Positions 7,544-16,812 of a stretch of 54,650 bases of DNA are shown here, in pieces. Every line of letters starts with the position of its first letter. The first letter of the stretch is position 1. The translations under genes were made by a program, and so were the position numbers. The stretch is from Candidatus Brachybacterium merdavium (lineage in GTDB: Bacteria > Actinomycetota > Actinomycetes > Actinomycetales > Dermabacteraceae). Under the pieces are notes generated by a model that searched no databases, had not been told where the DNA came from, and saw only the letters and a list, made by a program, of their open reading frames with translations. The stretch covers positions 1 to 54,650 of the forward strand of contig DWZH01000029.1 in assembly GCA_019118275.1 (NCBI GenBank). The letters run 5' to 3'.

Positions 7544-8830
7544 ATGATCGCTCGACGCCAAGTCCTCGCCGCGGGAGCGGCAGGTTCGGCCGCCCTGGCC
7601 CTGTCCGCCTGCGGAGGCGATGACGGCGGCGGGGAGGTCGACGGAGAAGGCAAGACCATCACCATGTGGCTGATGGAGGGCACCAACGCCAACACCAGCG
7701 AGTACGTCACCGCGCTGAGCGAGGCCTTCACCGAGCAGACCGGTGCCACCCTCGATGTCCAGGTCCAGCCCTGGGACGGCGCCCACGACAAATTCGTCAC
7801 CGCCATGGCCGGAGGGACCGGCCCCGACGTCGCCGAGGTCGGCACCACCTGGGTGCCCGAGTTCGCCGACGCCGGCGGCATCGACGACCTCACCGACGAC
7901 ATCGAGGCCGACGGCCTGGCCGAGGGGCTGATCGAGGGCCTGGCCGAAGCGGGCACCCTCGAAGGCCGCATGTACGGCATGCCCTGGTATGCGGGCGTGC
8001 GCTCCATCCTCGCCAACGGCGAGATGCTCGACGAGGCGGGGGTCAACGAACAGCCCGAGAGCTGGGACGACCTGCTGTCCATGATCACCACGCTCGAGGA
8101 GCACAACTCCGACTGGATCCCCTTCCCGATCCAGGGCGGCAGCATCTTCGCGGCCATGCCCTTCGTGTGGGGCGCGGGCGGCGAGATCGCCACCGAGGAC
8201 GGTGGCAGCTGGACCGCGGCCATCAATCAGCCCGAGGCGGTCGAAGGCCTGGAGTGGTACACCGACCTGGCACTCGAGCACGACTCCTCGACCTCCGCCG
8301 CGAACACCTGGCTGGAGACCGACACGCTCGCCGAGTTCCTCCAGGAGACCGTGCCGATGTTCATCACCGGCTCCTGGGTCCCGGCCACCATCCGTGCCGA
8401 CAACCCGGAGCTGGCCGACAAGCTGGTCGCCTTCACGCTGCCCGCCAAGGACAGTGCCGTGGCGCCGTCCTTCCTGGGGGGCTCGCTGATGTGCCGCTTC
8501 ACCGAGACGCAGGAGCCGGAACTGGCCTTCGAGCTGATCAAACTGGTCACCACCGGTGAGTTCGCCACCCGCTGGGCCGAGGAGACCAACTACTTCCCCG
8601 GCACCGAGGAGGCGCTGAACGAGGTCGTCGACGCCGGTGACGAGCTCACCCAGGTCTTCGCAACCCAGATGCTCGACGGTGGCAAGTCCGTGCCGGTCAC
8701 CCCGGCCTGGGGCAAGATCGAGGGCGCCAAGACGCTGGGCACGATGATCTCCTCGGTGCTCGGCGGCACCTCCGCCCAGGACGCGGCGGACACCGCCGCG
8801 GAGGAGATGGACGGCTTCTTCGGAGAATGA
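7544..8830 (+). CDS. ABC transporter sugar-binding lipoprotein
   Basis: 428 residues. The signal peptide MIARRQVLAAGAAGSAALAL ends in the lipobox LSAC, giving lipidated Cys23; the Arg4-Arg5 pair with a following Leu also resembles a Tat signal. The mature part is an extracellular solute-binding family 1 protein: TITMWLMEG, then VTAMAGGTGPDVAEVGTTWV, YGMPWYAGVRSI and GGSLMC. It binds the imported sugar outside the membrane and delivers it to the two permeases encoded next. An aromatic-rich binding face and the downstream NagZ-like enzyme suggest an amino-sugar oligosaccharide, but the ligand is inferred. An AAGGAG Shine-Dalgarno sequence precedes the ATG. No ATPase gene is in the operon, so it probably uses a shared MsiK-type ATPase encoded elsewhere. 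Confidence 0.9.
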   Translation: MIARRQVLAAGAAGSAALALSACGGDDGGGEVDGEGKTITMWLMEGTNANTSEYVTALSEAFTEQTGATLDVQVQPWDGAHDKFVTAMAGGTGPDVAEVGTTWVPEFADAGGIDDLTDDIEADGLAEGLIEGLAEAGTLEGRMYGMPWYAGVRSILANGEMLDEAGVNEQPESWDDLLSMITTLEEHNSDWIPFPIQGGSIFAAMPFVWGAGGEIATEDGGSWTAAINQPEAVEGLEWYTDLALEHDSSTSAANTWLETDTLAEFLQETVPMFITGSWVPATIRADNPELADKLVAFTLPAKDSAVAPSFLGGSLMCRFTETQEPELAFELIKLVTTGEFATRWAEETNYFPGTEEALNEVVDAGDELTQVFATQMLDGGKSVPVTPAWGKIEGAKTLGTMISSVLGGTSAQDAADTAAEEMDGFFGE

Positions 8831-9789
8831 CACAGCCCCCGATCCGCCCCGACGGTGCGACGGAGATGGTCCGTCGCACCGTCCCGCCCGGTCGGCGCAT
8901 GCGGCGCACCGCCGCCCCCTGGCTGCTGCTCTCCCCGGCCCTGGTGCTGCTGGCCGTGCTGCTGCTGTGGCCGCTGATCCGTGTGCTGAACCTGTCCCTG
9001 CAGGACTACGAGCTGCGCAACCTGCTGCAGGGCACCAACGACTACATCGGCCTGGACAACTACGTCCAGGTGCTCACCGACCCGTTCCTGTGGAAGACGG
9101 TGCTTCCCAACACCGTCGGCTTCGCGCTCGTGTGCGTGACGCTGACGATGATCGTGGGCACCGTGGTCGCCCTGTTCCTCAACACCCTCGGCGCCACCTG
9201 GCGCGTGCTGTGCACCACCGCGATCATGGTCGCCTGGGCCGTTCCCGCCCTGACCGGCACCTACATCTTCGTGTGGCTGTTCGACCCCCAGTCCGGGCTG
9301 GTGATCTCCACCCTGGACTCGATGGGACTGATGCAGCCGGGCTCGGTCAACTGGTTCACCAACCGGTTGACCTTCTACGGCATCGCCACCATCAACGTCG
9401 TCTACCACGGGTTCCCCTTCATCGCCGTGACGGTGCTGGCCGGGCTGATGACCGTGCCGCAGGAGCGCTACGAGGCCGCTGCCGTCGACGGCGCGAACTC
9501 CTGGCGACGGTTCTGGAACGTGACCGTGCCCGCCATGCGCCCCATCTTCGCGGTCTGCATCATCCTGTCGACCATCTGGGACTTCAAGGTGTTCGTGCAG
9601 ATCTACCTGATGCCCGGCGGGGACGGCTCCACCCGGGAGGTGATGAACCTCGGCGTGTGGTCCTACACGCAGTCCTTCGCCCAGGGCGAGTACGGCATGG
9701 GCTCGACCATCGCGGTGCTGCTGACCTCGCTGCTGCTGGTCATCTCGGTGATCTACATCCGGGTGCTGATGAAGGAGGAGGAGCTGTGA
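8827..9789 (+). CDS. ABC sugar importer permease 1 (MalF type)
   Basis: A 320-residue inner-membrane permease with six hydrophobic helices. Its ATG overlaps the stop of the binding-protein gene (ATGA), indicating translational coupling. The cytoplasmic EAA loop reads YEAAAVDGANSWRRF...VTVPAM, the contact site for the ATPase. The P2-loop-like periplasmic segment and the initial WLLLSPALVLL helix are typical of the UgpA/MalF group. It forms a heterodimeric channel with the next gene's product for the same ligand. Confidence 0.92.
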   Translation: MTQPPIRPDGATEMVRRTVPPGRRMRRTAAPWLLLSPALVLLAVLLLWPLIRVLNLSLQDYELRNLLQGTNDYIGLDNYVQVLTDPFLWKTVLPNTVGFALVCVTLTMIVGTVVALFLNTLGATWRVLCTTAIMVAWAVPALTGTYIFVWLFDPQSGLVISTLDSMGLMQPGSVNWFTNRLTFYGIATINVVYHGFPFIAVTVLAGLMTVPQERYEAAAVDGANSWRRFWNVTVPAMRPIFAVCIILSTIWDFKVFVQIYLMPGGDGSTREVMNLGVWSYTQSFAQGEYGMGSTIAVLLTSLLLVISVIYIRVLMKEEEL

Positions 9790-10613
9790 ACCGCCAGACC
9801 CTGCGCGGTCAGGTCCTGAAGGCGATCGGCGTCGTGGTGCTGATCTGCCTGAGCCTGTTCCCCTTCTACTGGATGATCTCCACCGCCGTGGACACCAGCC
9901 CGCTCTCGCGCGGAGCCTCGCTGCTGCCCGCGGGCTTCACCCTGAACCACTTCGAATACGTGCTGGTCGACGCCGGTTTCCTGCGTTACGTGCGGGTCTC
10001 CGTGGTCGTGGCGCTGGGCACCGTGCTGATCTCCGGCGCGGTCGCCCTGCTGGCCGCGGTGGCCGTGGCCCGGTTCCGCTTCCGTCTGCGCACCCAGGTG
10101 CTGGTGATGGTGCTGATGGTGCAGATGGTCCCGCTCGAAGCGCTCGTGATCCCGCTGTTCCTGCAGGCCCGCAGCCTGCAGATGCTCAACTCGATCCTGG
10201 GCCTGATCACCGTGTACCTGGCGTTCTCGCTGCCGTTCGCGATCTGGAACCTGCGCGGCTTCGTCGCCGCCGTGCCCAGGGAGCTCGAGGAGGCCGCCTA
10301 CGTCGACGGTGCGACCTGGTTCCGGATGTTCCGCTCGGTGCTGCTGCCGCTGGTGGCCCCCGGGTTGGTGGCCACCTCCGTGTTCTCCTTCATCACCGCC
10401 TGGAACGAGTTCATCTTCGCGCTGACCTTCATGCAGGACAGCTCGAAGTACACCGTCGGTGTGGGCCTGCGGACCTTCTTCACCCAGAACTCCGCGGACT
10501 GGGGGCCGATCATGGCGGCCTCGACGATCATCACCCTGCCTGTCGTGATCTTCTTCGTGCTGGTCCAGCGCAACCTCGCCCAGGGGATCACCGCCGGGGC
10601 CGTGAAGGGCTGA
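9786..10613 (+). CDS. ABC sugar importer permease 2 (MalG type)
   Basis: 275 residues with six transmembrane segments. The start is a GTG overlapping the preceding stop (GTGA), chosen because the sequence MNRQTLRGQVLKAIG leads straight into helix 1. The EAA loop is LEEAAYVDGATWFRMF...VLLPLVAPG, and FITAWNEFIFALTF is the hallmark MalG-type segment near the end. It is the partner of the upstream permease. The stop is 3 nt from the GH3 gene, so import and hydrolysis are co-expressed. Confidence 0.92.
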   Translation: MNRQTLRGQVLKAIGVVVLICLSLFPFYWMISTAVDTSPLSRGASLLPAGFTLNHFEYVLVDAGFLRYVRVSVVVALGTVLISGAVALLAAVAVARFRFRLRTQVLVMVLMVQMVPLEALVIPLFLQARSLQMLNSILGLITVYLAFSLPFAIWNLRGFVAAVPRELEEAAYVDGATWFRMFRSVLLPLVAPGLVATSVFSFITAWNEFIFALTFMQDSSKYTVGVGLRTFFTQNSADWGPIMAASTIITLPVVIFFVLVQRNLAQGITAGAVKG

Positions 10614-10616
10614 GGC

Positions 10617-12080
10617 ATGCACCCCACCTCCTGGGACGCCGACGCGCTCGGCGTGCTGATGGCACCCTTCACCGGCACCACGCTGCCGCCGTGGCTGGGC
10701 GAGGTGCTCGACGCCGGCCTGGCCTCGGTGATCCTGTTCGGCCACAACACCCCCGACGTGGTCACCGCCCAGGGGCTCGCCCGGGCCGTCCACGCCCGCG
10801 CCGAGGACTGCCTGGTGGCAATCGACGAGGAGGGCGGGGACGTCACCCGGCTCCAGGCCGCCACCGGCTCCTCCCTCCCCACCGCCTGGGCGCTCGGGGA
10901 GGTCGACGACACCGAGCTGACCCGCCACACCGGCCATGCGCTGGGCGCGATCCTGGCCGCCTGCGACATCGACCTGGACCTGGCCCCGGTGCTGGATGTG
11001 TCCACCGATCCGGCCAACCCCGTCATCGGCACCCGCGCCTTCGGCGACGATCCCGACCGTGTCGCCCACCACGCCCGCGCCTTCGCCTCGGGGCTGACCG
11101 AGGCGGGCCTGGGCTCCTGCGCCAAGCACTTCCCCGGTCACGGCGCCACCGATACCGACTCCCACACCTCGCTGCCGCTGATCACCCTCGACAGAGGCGA
11201 GTTCGAGCGCGACCACCTCGCGCCCTGGGCGATCGTGCCCTGGCTGGACGCGGTGATGACCGCCCATGTGCTGGTGCCCGCCCTCGGTGAGGGCCCGGCC
11301 TCCCTCTCCGCCTGGGCGCGCGCCCTGCTGGACGAGGCGGCCGGCGGCACCTACCGGGGCCTGGTGATCACCGACGCCCTGGACATGGCGGCGGTCGCCG
11401 AGAGCCCCGGCTACGAGGAGGCCGTCGTACGAGCCGTCGAGGCCGGCGCCCACCTGCTGTGCCTGGGCACCTCCATCCGGCGCGACGACCAGCAGATGTT
11501 GCGCGAGGCGCACGACGCCCTGGTCGAGGCCGTCGCCTCCGGACGGCTGCCGCGCGAGATCCTGCGCGAGCGAGCCGAGGAGACGCGCGCCCGCTGCCGC
11601 CGCCTGCGGGTGCGGCGACGCGTCGTCCCGGCCGGCGGGCTGGAGGACGCCATCACCCGCGCCGAGGAGCTGGGGGCGGGGGGCGCCGCCCGGGCCGTCC
11701 GTGGCCGCCACGCCCGGCTGGACCTGCGCCCGGTGACCGTGGTCGATGTGCGTGCCGGCGCCGAGCACGCCTCCGGGGCGCGTCCCCAGCAGCTGGTCGC
11801 CGCTCTGCTCGAACGCGGACTGCGCGCCGAGACGCCCCAGTACCCCGCCCAGATCCAGGCCGCCCCGCAGGTCATCGCCCTCACCCGGCTGCCCCGCAGC
11901 GACCTCCAGGAGGGCCGGCGCCTGCAGGAGCTGCTGCGGGCCCGACCCGATACCGTGGTGGTCCACCTGGGCGTGCCCGATGCCGCCCCCGACCACCGCC
12001 GGATGCTGCTGGCCCACGGGGCGGGCCGCACGATGATGCGCGCCGCCGTCGCCGCGATGCTGCCCGAGCCGACCCGATGA
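10617..12080 (+). CDS. Cytoplasmic glycoside hydrolase family 3, NagZ-like beta-N-acetylhexosaminidase
   Basis: 487 residues. The GH3 barrel carries the NagZ signature KHFPGHGATDTDSH (Lys170 to His183), whose His is the general acid/base with its Asp partner, and the nucleophile in VITDALDM (Asp253). The substrate loop VAIDEEGGDVTRLQ is also typical. About 150 further residues form a second alpha/beta domain, as in two-domain Gram-positive NagZ proteins. There is no signal peptide, so it should act on imported sugars. NagZ releases GlcNAc from MurNAc-containing fragments. It lies between the permeases and an RpiR regulator whose ATG overlaps its stop. GH3 assignment is secure; the exact substrate is inferred. 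Confidence 0.85.
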   Translation: MHPTSWDADALGVLMAPFTGTTLPPWLGEVLDAGLASVILFGHNTPDVVTAQGLARAVHARAEDCLVAIDEEGGDVTRLQAATGSSLPTAWALGEVDDTELTRHTGHALGAILAACDIDLDLAPVLDVSTDPANPVIGTRAFGDDPDRVAHHARAFASGLTEAGLGSCAKHFPGHGATDTDSHTSLPLITLDRGEFERDHLAPWAIVPWLDAVMTAHVLVPALGEGPASLSAWARALLDEAAGGTYRGLVITDALDMAAVAESPGYEEAVVRAVEAGAHLLCLGTSIRRDDQQMLREAHDALVEAVASGRLPREILRERAEETRARCRRLRVRRRVVPAGGLEDAITRAEELGAGGAARAVRGRHARLDLRPVTVVDVRAGAEHASGARPQQLVAALLERGLRAETPQYPAQIQAAPQVIALTRLPRSDLQEGRRLQELLRARPDTVVVHLGVPDAAPDHRRMLLAHGAGRTMMRAAVAAMLPEPTR

Positions 12081-12937
12081 GCGCCGTCCTGCAGATGATC
12101 AGCGGGCGGCGCGATGACCTCAGACCGGTCCAGGCCCGCATCGCCGACGTGGTCCTGGCCGACCCGGCCGCGGCCGCCCGGCTGACCATCGACCAGGTCG
12201 CCGACGCCGCCGGCTGCTCCCAGGCCTCGGTGGTGAACTTCGCGCACGACCTGGGCTACAGCGGCTACCGCGCCTTCCGCTCGGCCCTGCTGGAGGAGGC
12301 CGCCCGCGCGATCAGCCATGAGGGGGAGCTGGCCTTCCCCGGCGACATCGACCCCGCCGACCCCCTGCCCACCAGCGTCGCCAAGATCGCCGCCGCCGAT
12401 GCCCGGGCCGTGAGGGACACGGTGCGGCTGCTGGACATGGACGTCCTGCAGCGAGCCGCAGGGCTCCTGACCTCGGCGCGCCGCATCGTGCTGCTGGGCA
12501 TGGGCGCCTCGGGACTGGCCGCCCTGGATCTGCAGTACAAGCTCACCCGCCTGGGGCTGTCCGCCCAGGCCCTGGTCAGCGTGCACGACGCCCTGCCCGC
12601 GGTGAGCGCCCTGGGGCCGGGAGACTGCCTGGTGGTGGTCTCCGACTCCGGCCGCACCGAGGACGTGCTGGACGCGGCGGCGATCGCGGCCGAGGAGCGG
12701 ATCCCGCTGATCGCCGTCACCGGCTCGCCGGCCAGCGCCCTGGCCCAGAGCAGCGACCTGGTGCTGCTGACCGCCTCCCGGGAGCCCTCCTTCCGCTCCG
12801 GGGCGACCTCCTCGCGCATCGCCCAGCTGACCATCGCCGACTGCCTGTTGATAGCGGTCACCTCGGCCCTGCCCGACCACGGCCGCGAGGCCCTGCGCCG
12901 CACCCGGGACGTCCTCGAATCGCGCCGTGGGGCGTGA
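12077..12937 (+). CDS. MurR/RpiR family transcriptional regulator
   Basis: 286 residues. The N-terminal HTH (about residues 10-75) reads ...QARIADVVLADP..., LTIDQVADAAGCSQASVVNF and GYSGYRAFRSALL. The C-terminal SIS sugar-phosphate-binding domain (about 110-250) contains RIVLLGMGASGLAALDLQYK and LVVVSDSGRTEDVLDAA. The regulator presumably senses a sugar phosphate, MurNAc-6-P in the MurR subgroup, and controls the importer operon through the inverted repeat before the binding-protein gene. Its start overlaps the NagZ-like stop (ATGA). Family assignment is firm; ligand and operator are inferred from context. Confidence 0.9.
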   Translation: MSAVLQMISGRRDDLRPVQARIADVVLADPAAAARLTIDQVADAAGCSQASVVNFAHDLGYSGYRAFRSALLEEAARAISHEGELAFPGDIDPADPLPTSVAKIAAADARAVRDTVRLLDMDVLQRAAGLLTSARRIVLLGMGASGLAALDLQYKLTRLGLSAQALVSVHDALPAVSALGPGDCLVVVSDSGRTEDVLDAAAIAAEERIPLIAVTGSPASALAQSSDLVLLTASREPSFRSGATSSRIAQLTIADCLLIAVTSALPDHGREALRRTRDVLESRRGA

Positions 12938-13049
12938 ACGGGGATGCCCACGGCCGATCCACGGCACGGGACCGGTCGTGAGCATCCCCGTCGATGGGGG
13001 CGACGAGCGGAGCGGCGCGGTCTCCTTCCTTCCTTACGGGACCGTAGGT

Positions 13050-13055
13050 TACGCT
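13050..13055 (+). promoter_or_regulatory. Candidate -10 box, leaderless start of E1alpha
   Basis: TACGCT lies 7 nt before the GTG start. An overlapping TAGGTT at 13045-13050 is an alternative. There is no Shine-Dalgarno sequence before the GTG, consistent with leaderless initiation. Confidence 0.45.
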
Positions 13056-13062
13056 CGTCGGC

Positions 13063-14268
13063 GTGAGTGCCTTCTCGACGACCATCCCGCCCGTCGCGGA
13101 CCAGGAGCCGATGATCCAGCTCCTCGCCCCCGACGGCACCCGCACCCCCGACGCCGAGTTCGACGCCGTGCTCCAGGGCAACGGCGGCTCCGGTGTCGGC
13201 TCCGACGAGGACGCGGACAGCGGCCCCCTCGACTCCCCGGAGCGGCTGCGCGGCTACTACCGCGACATGGTGATGATCCGCGCCGCCGACCTCGAGGCCA
13301 CCAGCCTGCAACGGCAGGGGCAGCTGGGCCTGTGGGCCAGCGCCCTGGGCCAGGAGGCCGCGCAGATCGGTGCCGGCCACGCCGCCCGTGAGCAGGACTA
13401 CCTGGTGCCCACCTACCGCGAGCACGGCATCGCCTGGGCCCGAGGCGTCGAGCCCTGGCGCCTGCTGGAGATGTTCCGCGGCATCTCCCACGGCGGCTGG
13501 GACCCCAACGAGCTGCGCACCCACCCCTACATGATCGTGCTCGGCGCCCAGGCGCCCCATGCCGTCGGGTACGCGATGGGCCTGCAGCGCGACGGCGTGG
13601 TCGGCACCGGCGACCAGCGCACCGACACCGCCGTGATGGCACTGTTCGGCGACGGCGCCTCGAGCGAGGGCGAGGTCGCCGAGTCCTTCACCTTCGCCGC
13701 CTCCTACCGGTCGCCGGTGGTGTTCTACACGCAGAACAACCAGTGGGCGATCTCCGTGCCCACCTCCGTGCAGTCCCGGGTGCCGCTCGCGCAGCGCTCC
13801 CGCGGCTGGGGCATCCCCTCGGTGCAGGTGGACGGCAATGACGTGCTGGCCGTGCTCGCCGCGGTGCGCACGGCGCTGGACGCCGCCCGCGCAGGGGAGG
13901 GGCCCTTCTTCATCGAGTCCGTCACCTACCGGATGGCCGCGCACACCACCAGCGACGACGCTTCCCGCTACCGCCCCTCGGAAGAAGAGCAGGAATGGGC
14001 CGAGAAGGATCCGATCCTGCGGCTGCGCCGGCACCTCGAGCAGCTCGACGAGATCGACGAGGACTTCATCGCCCGCTGCGACGAGGAGGGACACGACCTG
14101 GCCATGCAGCTGCACCACCACATCCACGGCATGGAGGACCCGGACCCGGAGGGCATGTTCGAGCACGTCTACTCCGAGCCGCATCCGATCGTCGACGCCG
14201 ACCGTGAGGACTATCGGAACTACATCGCGCAGTTCGACGACCCCACCGACCAGGAGGCGGGCCGATGA
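13063..14268 (+). CDS. Thiamine-diphosphate-dependent 2-oxoacid dehydrogenase E1 alpha subunit
   Basis: 401 residues. The thiamine-diphosphate motif runs from GDG (Gly196-Gly198) to NN (Asn225-Asn226), with ASSEGEVAESFTF between. VPTYREHGIAWARG is the substrate-channel helix, and MAAHTTSDDASRYR is the regulatory-loop region seen in E1alpha of pyruvate or branched-chain dehydrogenases. It decarboxylates the 2-oxoacid and acylates the lipoyl group of E2 together with E1beta. It heads a three-gene operon (E1alpha, E1beta, E2); no E3 gene is present, so a shared dihydrolipoamide dehydrogenase is likely. Pyruvate versus branched-chain substrate cannot be decided from this sequence. Confidence 0.9.
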   Translation: MSAFSTTIPPVADQEPMIQLLAPDGTRTPDAEFDAVLQGNGGSGVGSDEDADSGPLDSPERLRGYYRDMVMIRAADLEATSLQRQGQLGLWASALGQEAAQIGAGHAAREQDYLVPTYREHGIAWARGVEPWRLLEMFRGISHGGWDPNELRTHPYMIVLGAQAPHAVGYAMGLQRDGVVGTGDQRTDTAVMALFGDGASSEGEVAESFTFAASYRSPVVFYTQNNQWAISVPTSVQSRVPLAQRSRGWGIPSVQVDGNDVLAVLAAVRTALDAARAGEGPFFIESVTYRMAAHTTSDDASRYRPSEEEQEWAEKDPILRLRRHLEQLDEIDEDFIARCDEEGHDLAMQLHHHIHGMEDPDPEGMFEHVYSEPHPIVDADREDYRNYIAQFDDPTDQEAGR

Positions 14269-15248
14269 GCTCCACCACCCTGCCGATCGCCAAGGCCATC
14301 ACCGCCGGCCTGCGCGATGCCATGCGCGCCGACGACCGCGTGATGATGATGGGTGAGGACATCGGGGTCCTGGGGGGCGTCTTCCGCGTCACCGACGGGC
14401 TCCACGCCGAGTTCGGGGATCTGCGCGTGGTCGACACCCCGCTGGCCGAGGCCGGGATCGTCGGCACCGCCGTCGGACTGGCCGTGCGCGGCTACCGACC
14501 CGTGGTCGAGATCCAGTTCGACGGCTTCGTCTTCCCCGCCTACAGCCAGATCACCACTCAGCTGGCCAAGATGCACTACCGCACCCAGGGCCGGGTGAGG
14601 ATGCCGATCGTCATCCGCATCCCCCACGGCGGCGGCATCGGCGCGGTCGAACACCACTCCGAGAGCCCCGAGGCGCTGTTCGCCCACACCGCGGGCCTGC
14701 GCATCCTCGCCCCGGGCGACAGCCAGGACGCCTACTGGATGACCCGCCAGGCCATCGAGACCGACGACCCGGTGATCATGCTCGAACCCAAGCGCCGCTA
14801 CTGGCTCAAGGGCGATGTCGACCCCGACCAGCGGCCCGAGCTCTCGCCTTGGCAGGCCCGGGTGCTGCGACCCGGCACCGACGCCACCCTGCTGGCCTGG
14901 GGCCCCTCGGTCCCGCTGGCGATGGAGTCCGCCGAGGCAGCGGCGGAGGAGGGCACCGACCTGGAGGTCATCGACGCCCGCTCCCTGTCCCCGGTCGACT
15001 TCCCGACCATCATCGAGTCGGTCCAGCGCACCGGCCGGCTGGTGATCGTCCACGAGGCCCCCGTGCTGGGCGGCCTCGGCGGGGAGATCGCCGCGCGCGT
15101 GACCGAACAGTGCTTCTACCACCTCGAGGCGCCGGTGCTGCGCGTGGGCGGCTACCACGCCCCCTACCCGCCGGCGCGGATGGAGCACGCCTACCTCCCC
15201 GACCTCGACCGGGTGCTCGACGCCGTCGACCGGGCCCTCGAGCACTGA
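14265..15248 (+). CDS. 2-Oxoacid dehydrogenase E1 beta subunit
   Basis: 327 residues, starting in an ATGA overlap with E1alpha. Typical segments are MMMGEDIGVLGGVFRVTDGL, VDTPLAEAGIVGTAVGLAVRG, FDGFVFPAYSQITTQ and the conserved GGGIGAVEHHSESPEALFAH histidine loop, followed by IDARSLSPVD in the C-terminal transketolase domain. With E1alpha it forms the alpha2beta2 decarboxylase. The family's length is about 325-350, so it is complete. Confidence 0.92.
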   Translation: MSSTTLPIAKAITAGLRDAMRADDRVMMMGEDIGVLGGVFRVTDGLHAEFGDLRVVDTPLAEAGIVGTAVGLAVRGYRPVVEIQFDGFVFPAYSQITTQLAKMHYRTQGRVRMPIVIRIPHGGGIGAVEHHSESPEALFAHTAGLRILAPGDSQDAYWMTRQAIETDDPVIMLEPKRRYWLKGDVDPDQRPELSPWQARVLRPGTDATLLAWGPSVPLAMESAEAAAEEGTDLEVIDARSLSPVDFPTIIESVQRTGRLVIVHEAPVLGGLGGEIAARVTEQCFYHLEAPVLRVGGYHAPYPPARMEHAYLPDLDRVLDAVDRALEH

Positions 15249-15279
15249 CGGTCGCGCCCCGCGTGAAAGGATCACTGCC

Positions 15280-16761
15280 ATGAGCCAGAGCCCTTCGTCA
15301 TCGTCGATCGTCCAGATCAAACTCACCGACCCCGGTGAGGGCCTGACCGAGGCCGAGATCATCGACATCAAGGTCTCGGTAGGCGACACCATCGCCATCA
15401 ACGACGCGGTGATCGAGGTCGAGACCGCCAAGTCCGCGGTCGAGCTGCCCAGCCACGTCGGCGGCACCGTCACCGCGATCCTGATCGCCGTCGGCGACGA
15501 GGTGCCGGTAGGCACCCCGCTGCTCGAGGTCGACACCGCCGGCGGCCCGGCCCCTGCCCCCGAAGAGCCCGACGTGCCCGTCGGTGAGGAGGTCACCGGT
15601 GACTCCGAGACCGCCAGCGCCGCCCCGGCCGGCGACGGGGACACCCCCGCCGCGGCGGCCACGGGCGAGGGTGAGGATACGGCGGCGGAGGCCGCGGACG
15701 CGGAGCCGAAGAACCTGGTCGGCTACGGCTCGAGGGAGCAGGGCCCGCGGCGCCGCCGGCGCCGCCTGCCCGCACAGGACGACACCGCGCAGGTGCCCAT
15801 CGACCGGATCCTGGCCAAGCCCCCCGTACGCAAGCTCGCCCGGGATCTCGGCGTCGCGCTGGCCGACATCCTGGCCACCGGCCCGGGAGGCACGGTCACC
15901 CGCGAGGACGTGCTGGCCGCGCAGCAGCGGGCCTACTCCGGGGACACCGCCGCCCCGGACGCCCACTACTTCCCCGAGGAGTCGCCGCAGGCGCCCGAGG
16001 GACTGGGAGGCGCCATGAAGACCACTCGGGACCAGCCCTTCGCCGGAGTCACCAGCGATGAGCGCACCACCCGGGTCCCGATCCGCTCGGTGCGCAAACG
16101 CACCGCGGAGGCGATGGTGGCCTCGGCCTTCACCGCCCCCCACGTGACGGTGTTCAACGAGATCGACATGACCGCCACCACGAAGATCATCGACCAGCTG
16201 CGGGCCTCCCGCGAATGGCAGGACGTGAAGATCAGCCCGCTGGTGGTGATCGCCAAGGCGCTGCTGGTGGCGATCCGCCGCAACCCCGAGGTCAACGCGT
16301 CCTGGGACGAGAAGGCCGGCGAGATCGTCTACAAGCACTTCGTGAACCTCGGCATCGCCGCGGCCACCCCGCGCGGTCTGATCGTGCCCAATGTCAAGGA
16401 CGCGCATCTGATGACGCTGCGCGAGCTGGCCGAGGGGATCGACGATCTGGCCAAGACCGCCCGGGCGGGCCGCACCGCGCTGTCCGACACCCGTGAGGGA
16501 ACCATCACCATCACCAACTTCGGCGTGTTCGGCATCGACTCCGGCACCCCGATCCTGAACCCAGGCGAGTCGGTGATCCTGGGGGTCGGTGCGATCAAGG
16601 AGAAGCCCTGGGTGGTGGACGGCCAGGTCGTGCCCCGCCAGATCGCCCAGCTCGCCCTGAGCTTCGACCACCGGCTGATCGACGGGGCCCTGGGCTCGGA
16701 GCTGCTCCGCGACATCTCCGCGGTGCTGGAGGACCCGGCCCTGGGACTGGTCTGGGGATGA
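15280..16761 (+). CDS. Dihydrolipoamide acyltransferase (E2)
   Basis: 493 residues in the classic three-part layout. One N-terminal lipoyl domain has the lipoylated Lys51 in VETAKSAVELPS. A long Ala/Pro/Glu/Asp-rich linker (about 90-150) follows. The E1/E3-binding domain is PPVRKLARDLGVALADI...GGTVTREDV (about 185-215). The C-terminal catalytic domain carries FDHRLIDGALG with His464 and Asp468. A second linker follows the binding domain. It transfers the acyl group from E1 to CoA. The only gap in the operon is 31 nt before this gene, containing a GAAAGG Shine-Dalgarno sequence. Single-lipoyl E2 is usual for branched-chain and many actinobacterial enzymes. Confidence 0.92.
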   Translation: MSQSPSSSSIVQIKLTDPGEGLTEAEIIDIKVSVGDTIAINDAVIEVETAKSAVELPSHVGGTVTAILIAVGDEVPVGTPLLEVDTAGGPAPAPEEPDVPVGEEVTGDSETASAAPAGDGDTPAAAATGEGEDTAAEAADAEPKNLVGYGSREQGPRRRRRRLPAQDDTAQVPIDRILAKPPVRKLARDLGVALADILATGPGGTVTREDVLAAQQRAYSGDTAAPDAHYFPEESPQAPEGLGGAMKTTRDQPFAGVTSDERTTRVPIRSVRKRTAEAMVASAFTAPHVTVFNEIDMTATTKIIDQLRASREWQDVKISPLVVIAKALLVAIRRNPEVNASWDEKAGEIVYKHFVNLGIAAATPRGLIVPNVKDAHLMTLRELAEGIDDLAKTARAGRTALSDTREGTITITNFGVFGIDSGTPILNPGESVILGVGAIKEKPWVVDGQVVPRQIAQLALSFDHRLIDGALGSELLRDISAVLEDPALGLVWG

Positions 16762-16800
16762 GCACCGAGGAGGCTGGGAGAGCTGGGGGCACGGCGTCGG

Positions 16801-16806
16801 TACCCT
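16801..16806 (+). promoter_or_regulatory. Candidate -10 box, leaderless start of the first FluC gene
   Basis: TACCCT, then 6 nt (GATCCG), then the GTG start. This would make the mRNA leaderless and leaves no room for a fluoride riboswitch. Confidence 0.4.
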
Positions 16807-16812
16807 GATCCG

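Noticed and set aside
7544..12937. A missing ATPase gene as a sign of a broken importer
   Set aside because: Family-1 sugar importers in Actinobacteria usually share a distant MsiK-type ATPase, so absence from the operon is normal.
16762..16812. A fluoride riboswitch before the FluC genes
   Set aside because: The gap is 51 nt, lacks the conserved riboswitch core, and the first FluC gene appears leaderless.
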